From: Arthrinium phaeospermum
Lineage: Eukaryota > Ascomycota > Sordariomycetes > Amphisphaeriales > Apiosporaceae
Direction of reading: 5' to 3'
Length of the DNA: 64,000 nucleotides
Assembly (NCBI GenBank): GCA_006503535.1
Contig: QYRS01000008.1
Span: 1,984,001 to 2,048,000 of the forward strand
The notes under the pieces were generated by a model. That model saw only the letters and a list, made by a program, of their open reading frames with translations, searched no databases and was not told where the DNA came from. The translations under genes and the position numbers were made by a program. Within the stretch, counting starts at the first letter, position 1. The number at the start of each line of letters is the position of its first letter. This document shows positions 59,696 through 64,000 of this stretch, piece after piece.

Positions 59696-61125
59696 ATGCT
59701 CGTCCCACTCCTACTCGCCTGGCCCCTGGGCGTCCTGGGCCTCGCCATGCCCCCCAAGGAGACCGCCGCGCCGGATCGACTGCAGCCGCGTGACAGCCCG
59801 CCTAAAGTCGAGGTCATGACCATGACCTGCCTCATGCCCGGCGACGAGGAGCCCTCGAGCATACCCTCCCCGCCCGACTGGTCGAGCTCCTACGACCCGG
59901 ACTGGTCGAGCTCCTTCAGCCCCGACTATCCGCCTTGGTCGTCGTCATCGTCGTCGAGCTCGGACGAAGGCGACTGCGATTGGTGGGGCGACTGCCCTTC
60001 CTCGACCTCCATCTCGCCCAATGACGAGCCGCCGTGGTGGTCGTCCTCGTCGTCGACTTCAACCTCGCCCAACGACGAGCCGCCGTGGTGGTCGTCGTCG
60101 TCGACTTCGGCGCCCTACCCCGCCGCGTCGTCGTCCTCGTCGGACTTCTTTACGGCGTCGTCCGAGCTCAGCGATCCGTGTGCCCCTTACGGCTGGAGCT
60201 GCCCTGAGTCTACTTACACCGACTGGCCCACGGCGGAGACTACGTCGTCGTCGTGGCCGTCGCCGTCGCCGTCGCCTTCTACTACCTGTGACGACTGGGA
60301 CGTTTGGTGCTCGTACACTGCCTCCTACAACAGCGACTCCTCTTCATCCTCGTCGGCCTCCTATTGCGACGGGTCATGGTTCGATTGCTCCCAGACCGAC
60401 GACGGCGGGTTCGGCAGTGCCACGCTTACCGGGGGGACCGGGGATCCGGAGACTACGACCATCACCGGCCGCCGTCGGCGCTCTACTTCCACTTATACTT
60501 CGTCGTCGGTCACGTCCTCGCCGGTCACGATCGTAGGTCCCATGAGCACTGTTGCCCACCACCTGCCCCTCCCGCCCATGATCGGCCATCAGGCCCCCGG
60601 AAGAGAGGGGGTGGTGCCCCGCCGCCGCCGGCAGCACACCGAGCACCGGTAGCCCAGCGTCGAGCCGGGGCCGCGGGTCTGCCGCCCCAGAAGCGACCGA
60701 CCACGCCGACGACGCTCAAGGAACGGATTCGCAATGTTCGTGCGGTCGAGAAGATCGCGACGGAGACGATTGTGATCGGGGTCAGCACGGACGGCACGCC
60801 GCTTTACACGTCGACCGAGTGGGGCTCCGATGATTCTTCCTCGTCCACTTCGTCATCGTCCATTCCATCCTCTTCGTTCTTCTCGCCCGCCACCACCTCC
60901 ACCATGCACACCACCACCACCACGTCCTCCCCCTCGTCGGTCGTCACGCCGGCGCCGCAGTGGGTCTCGGTCTCGGTCTCGGGGACGTCGACGTCGATTC
61001 GGTGCGATGACGAGTTTTGCAGCGATGGGAGTTCTTGGTGTGTTTACTGGGCCGGCATCACGTCGTGGGATGCGAGTAAGGGGCCGGTGCCGGGGGAGAA
61101 GGCTACTATTATTGGGACTTGTTGA
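59696..61125 (+). CDS. Secreted Ser-rich protein with repeated Trp/Cys motifs (one apparent frameshift)
   Basis: I do not recognise the family. The ATG at 59696 begins a signal peptide (MLVPLLLAWPLGVLGLA) followed by long Ser runs. Short acidic-aromatic modules recur: PDWSSSYDPDWSSS, then SPNDEPPWWSSSS twice at a 51-bp spacing (from 60014 and 60065). Cys pairs enclose aromatic residues: CDWWGDC, CAPYGWSC, CDDWDVWC, CDGSWFDC and, near the end, CDDEFCSDGSSWC. The first frame stops at 60650-60652, but the next frame is open from 60304 and carries the C-terminal half (LKERIRNVRAVEKIATETIV, GVSTDGTPLYTSTEWG, WVSVSVSGTSTSIRCDD, ending TIIGTC at 61125). One added base makes the whole length a multiple of three (about 476 aa); candidate runs are CCC at 60539-60541 and G5 at 60607-60611. 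An intron is an alternative. Ser/Thr density suggests heavy O-mannosylation and a cell-wall or surface location. Confidence 0.6.
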
Positions 61126-61667
61126 GGGGGGAAAGGGGGAGGGGAAGGGGAGGAGGGCTTGGGGCTGGTCGGGTAATTGGACAGGACAGGAAAGAAAGAA
61201 AAAGGAGAAATGAGGGAAGGGGATAGTTGTTGGGTAATAGTGACTAGATTTGGACATTCCTTGTTGCCGGATAATGGATGGATGATGGAGGGGGAGGTGA
61301 TAATGTAGCAACGGCATGAGTTACAAGACTACCTAGCTTTACTTCATTGCTCGTCAAGCACACTCGTTCACTGACTAGGTGGGCGGAATACTAGACTATT
61401 TCCTATTACAGACCATACTTGTATGGGGATAAACTCGCCTAGTTTTGGCAAACAACCGTGATGACAATGACTATCTTGCGCCTGAGTTTTGTGCTGGCAT
61501 TGATTGCGTATTTACGAAGGCCAAGCACATGCTGTGCGCTTCCACCAGATATGAAACTACCCCTATTCATGTCTCTGTTGATATTTGCTAATCCGACGTT
61601 TCAACGCACGATTTCATATCAACCACACAACCTCGTCCTCCACCCTCTTCTCCGCCATGCTTGTGCC
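61126..61667. other. Convergent 3' region, G-rich then AT-mixed
   Basis: 3' flanks of the Ser-rich protein gene (plus) and GH131 gene (minus). The first 80 bases are a strongly G-rich purine tract. No gene is seen. Confidence 0.5.
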
Positions 61668-62732
61668 TCAAGCCGCCGGACCCCCAACGGCCGTCGTGAT
61701 GGCGCCGTCCTCGATGTAGACGCCCGAGAAGTAAAAGTCCTCGGTGGCGTCGCTGTAGCCCGAGCGCGGCAGTTCGAGCACGCCAAGGTGCCAGTCGGCC
61801 CCGTTGGACGACGTCGAGGCCCGGGCCGGCTTGACCACCTGGGTCAGGGGGGCGCCGCCCTCGGAGTGCCAGAAGCCCACGGTGTTGGCCGAGAAGTCCT
61901 GGATGACGGACACAGTATTATCCAGTCAGTACGTGGTGTAACATGGGAGTCGGGGGTGTGGGAGGGGCTTTGTATGTATGTACGGAGGGACTAACAATCT
62001 CATAAGCGACATTGTGCCAGACCCCCGCCTTCCACTCCGTCTTCCACTTGCCCTGCTGCGAGATCATGAACTGCAGATTGGGATTGCTCGTGCCGGACTC
62101 GCCCGAGATCCAGCCATACTTCATCTCCGTGAAGTGGGACTCGAAGAAGTTGATCTGGTGCTCGCGGTTGGCCGAGGGCGCGTTGGCATCTTTGCGCATC
62201 ATGCTGAAGTGGTACCTTTACCATTGCGTAAACCCACGGCGTCAGTATTTCCTTCCACTCTCCCCTCTGAGTAGGGGGCCGGCAGTAAGTAAATAGAGAG
62301 AGAGCACTTACCAGACCTTCCCCTTATTGATCCCCGCCGTCGTCTGCGGGATCAGCTCCGTCCGCCGCATGTTCTGCCCGTTCCAGTACGCCGTGCCGTC
62401 GAGCGTGAAGCGGGCGCCCTGCTTCGAGGCCGTGTCGTTGGGGTTCTTGTAGTCGGGCGACAGGTTGACGTACTTGTCGACGGTGCCGGAGCCGTGGATG
62501 TAGTACTGGTAGGGGCCTACTTGGTTGCCCTGTTTCAAGACATTATAGTAACGTAATTAGCACATTTTCTCTTTGTCCTTATTTCGGGATTGTTTCCAGA
62601 TCAGATATTGGCAGAATATCATACCCAAGACCATTTGTTCAGATCGGCCGAGGTGCTGAAGTCGTTGAAGCGGCCATCCCAGATGACGGCCGCGCTGGCC
62701 AGCTGGGCGAGAAAGAGCGTGAGTGTCTTCAT
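61668..62732 (-). CDS. Secreted GH131 beta-glucanase
   Basis: Four exons, 62732-62625, 62529-62312, 62215-61996 and 61898-61668 (introns 95, 96 and 97 nt), give 258 aa, the size of a single GH131 catalytic domain. GH131 enzymes hydrolyse beta-1,3-, beta-1,6- and some beta-1,4-glucans and are secreted by plant-associated and saprotrophic fungi. The sequence begins with a signal peptide (MKTLTLFLAQLASA) and continues with family-typical stretches: VIWDGRFNDFSTSADLNKW, WGNQVGPYQYYIHGSG, YVNLSPDYKNPND, AYWNGQNMRRTELIPQTTAG, REHQINFFESHFTEMKYGW, NPNLQFMISQQGKW and FYFSGVYIEDGAI. No carbohydrate-binding module or GPI signal is present. The minus-strand promoter has TATATATA at 62883-62890, about 150 bp from the start. 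Confidence 0.92.
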
Positions 62733-63454
62733 GATTACGACCAACAGCTGACAAGCACAGTTTTCAAAGTAGCGATCAGGACTCGATAGGATATGACAAA
62801 GTAGGTCGGCAATAGACTGGCGACTAGGCGTGTGTCGTGACAGTAGTCATAAATGTCCTCGAGAGGATCTTCCATACATCTATCTATATATACATACCTG
62901 GGTCGTATGGGCCGACACGCACCTCATCTGGGGGTTGCGCAATTCTAGACTCCCTTACAGTAGGGTTGAATAATTACACCACGGGGTCGAGCCTCCGGGG
63001 TTACTATATGCCATCTACTTTGTGGAGAACGGCGCGCATCTGGACATATGGCTGGCTTTAGCCGGGATTCATCAACCCGAAACGGGAGGGAGATGTTCCT
63101 GATCGACAAGGGAGCTGCATCAGACAGGCCAATAGGCGGAGCAGGAGTTGATGAATGTTACCATTTTCGGCGCAGCTGGGGACAGGTTGCATTCACTGAC
63201 CCGGAAAGAAGGGAAACAAGCCGATGGGTTGCGATATCGAGGTTGTTGCCAGATATCAAACTTGATATATCTTATTGAGCTGTTTTGTTGTTGTTGTTTG
63301 TTATACTACTGTAGGTATTTCTATACTTTCCACTTCACAAGTTGTCATATGTTTCCCAACGCCGAGGGTCCCAACGCCATTGCCCACCCCATTCCCTTTC
63401 CCTAACGCCAACAACGGCCCGCACGTAGTTGATTACCCTGCGAGCGCAAAAGAT
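62733..63454. other. GH131 promoter and transporter 3' flank
   Basis: Upstream region of the minus-strand GH131 gene, including TATATATA (62883-62890), and 3' flank of the MFS transporter. TTGTTGTTGTTTG occurs near 63285-63300. No gene is seen. Confidence 0.5.
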
Positions 63455-64000
63455 TTAGTACTCGAGACCTGCCCCAAAGCTGGTGCTTCTAGCAATACCT
63501 GCTCTCTGCATGCTGGCCCGCGGCTCGTCCATGCTCCTCTTTCCGTTGTCCGCCGCCAGCAGCCCCTCCTCCTCCTCGTGGGCGCCGCCGCCGCCACCGG
63601 CCAGCGCCTCGACCGGCGGCAAGTCGTCCTTGATCAGGTGCACGAACCAGGCCGCGATCAGCGTGAAGATGCCGCCGAGCGCCAGCACCACGGCGATGCT
63701 GTGGTCGCCCGGCACCCCGCGCGGCTTCTGGAACATCTTGAAGATGATGCTGGACCCGATCGTCGCCAGGATCTGGGGCGAGGCAATGGCCATGTTGTGG
63801 ATGCCCAGGATGACGCCCGCCTTGTCCGTATCCTCGTCATTTTGCAACGAGTGCTCTCCATCTACGAGAGCATTCGGGCCCGAACCGTCGCCGCGAGCGA
63901 GATCCTCCATCTGCTGCTTCCTAAGACGCGCGACGGCGTCCCGGCGACTGATCTCGGCGCTGATGATGGCCCACGGCGCCCATAGAGTCAGCGCCCAGGT
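63455..64000 (-). CDS. C-terminal part of sucrose/alpha-glucoside-type MFS (GPH) transporter, truncated by window edge
   Basis: The last 181 codons of a membrane transporter whose start lies right of the window. The fragment starts within a helix (TWALTLWAPWAIISAEISRR), continues with a cytoplasmic loop (ARLRKQQMEDLARGDG), then AGVILGIHNMAIASPQILAT, IGSSIIFKMFQKPRG and a last helix (SIAVVLALGGIFTLIAAWFV), and ends with a hydrophilic Gly/Glu-rich tail. NMAIASPQ and the FALWAPWAxISAE-like loop are characteristic of fungal sucrose or general alpha-glucoside transporters related to S. pombe Sut1. It reads in one frame to the edge. The substrate is inferred from family only. Confidence 0.85.
   Translation of the reverse strand, partial: TWALTLWAPWAIISAEISRRDAVARLRKQQMEDLARGDGSGPNALVDGEHSLQNDEDTDKAGVILGIHNMAIASPQILATIGSSIIFKMFQKPRGVPGDHSIAVVLALGGIFTLIAAWFVHLIKDDLPPVEALAGGGGGAHEEEEGLLAADNGKRSMDEPRASMQRAGIARSTSFGAGLEY

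Noticed and set aside
61458..61994. 178-codon plus frame opposite the GH131 gene
   Set aside because: Covers the GH131 last exons in antisense; no own evidence.

Overview
The window is nuclear DNA of a filamentous ascomycete (Pezizomycotina, most likely a sordariomycete; I cannot place it more finely). The evidence is mostly short (48-100 nt) GT..AG introns with CTAAC/CTGAC-like branch sites, fungal gene families (GH131 glucanase, Aim3, a protein of the YDR124W/DUF2841 type, DUF6594-like and cullin-4 proteins), CA- and CT-rich leaders, and a tRNA-Arg with an 11-nt intron. I see no transposon, CRISPR array, rRNA or prokaryotic signature.

Layout. 0-9 kb is a housekeeping block: tRNA-Arg(CCG), DNA polymerase alpha catalytic subunit (minus) and, divergent from it, a mitochondrial PPR protein (plus). 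8.6-31.8 kb is very gene-poor: the only gene I can support is a DUF2841 protein with a Gln/His-rich tail (minus, 15.3-17.2 kb), with 6.7 kb of unassigned DNA on its 3' side and 14.6 kb on its 5' side. A possible Pol III-type element lies at 9.86-9.99 kb. 31.8-45 kb holds a full-length ABCC (Ycf1-type) vacuolar transporter (minus), a small two-helix DUF6594-like membrane protein (minus), cullin-4 (plus) and a hydrophilic stress-type protein (plus) with CRE/STRE-like promoter sites. 45-64 kb is normally dense: a cytochrome P450 (minus), the kinetochore protein Mis12/Mtw1 (minus) divergent from the actin-patch protein Aim3 (plus), TCTP/Tma19 (minus) divergent from sphinganine C4-hydroxylase Sur2 (plus), an MAPEG protein (plus), a Ser/Trp/Cys-rich secreted protein (plus), a GH131 beta-glucanase (minus), and the C-terminal end of a sugar/sucrose-type MFS transporter (minus) that leaves the window on the right.

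There is no obvious metabolic cluster. The genes serve DNA replication, kinetochore assembly, ubiquitin ligation, actin patches, sphingolipid synthesis and detoxification. The last three genes (secreted Ser-rich protein, secreted glucanase, sugar transporter) could together concern cell-wall or plant-polymer use, but that is inference.

The most striking pattern is that four genes between 46.6 and 60.7 kb (P450, Mis12, Aim3, secreted Ser-rich protein) carry five apparent one-base deletions. At least four of these fall in G/C homopolymer runs, and each restores a sensible protein if one base is added. This points to residual long-read assembly errors rather than four decayed genes, although transcript slippage or real mutation cannot be excluded from the sequence alone.
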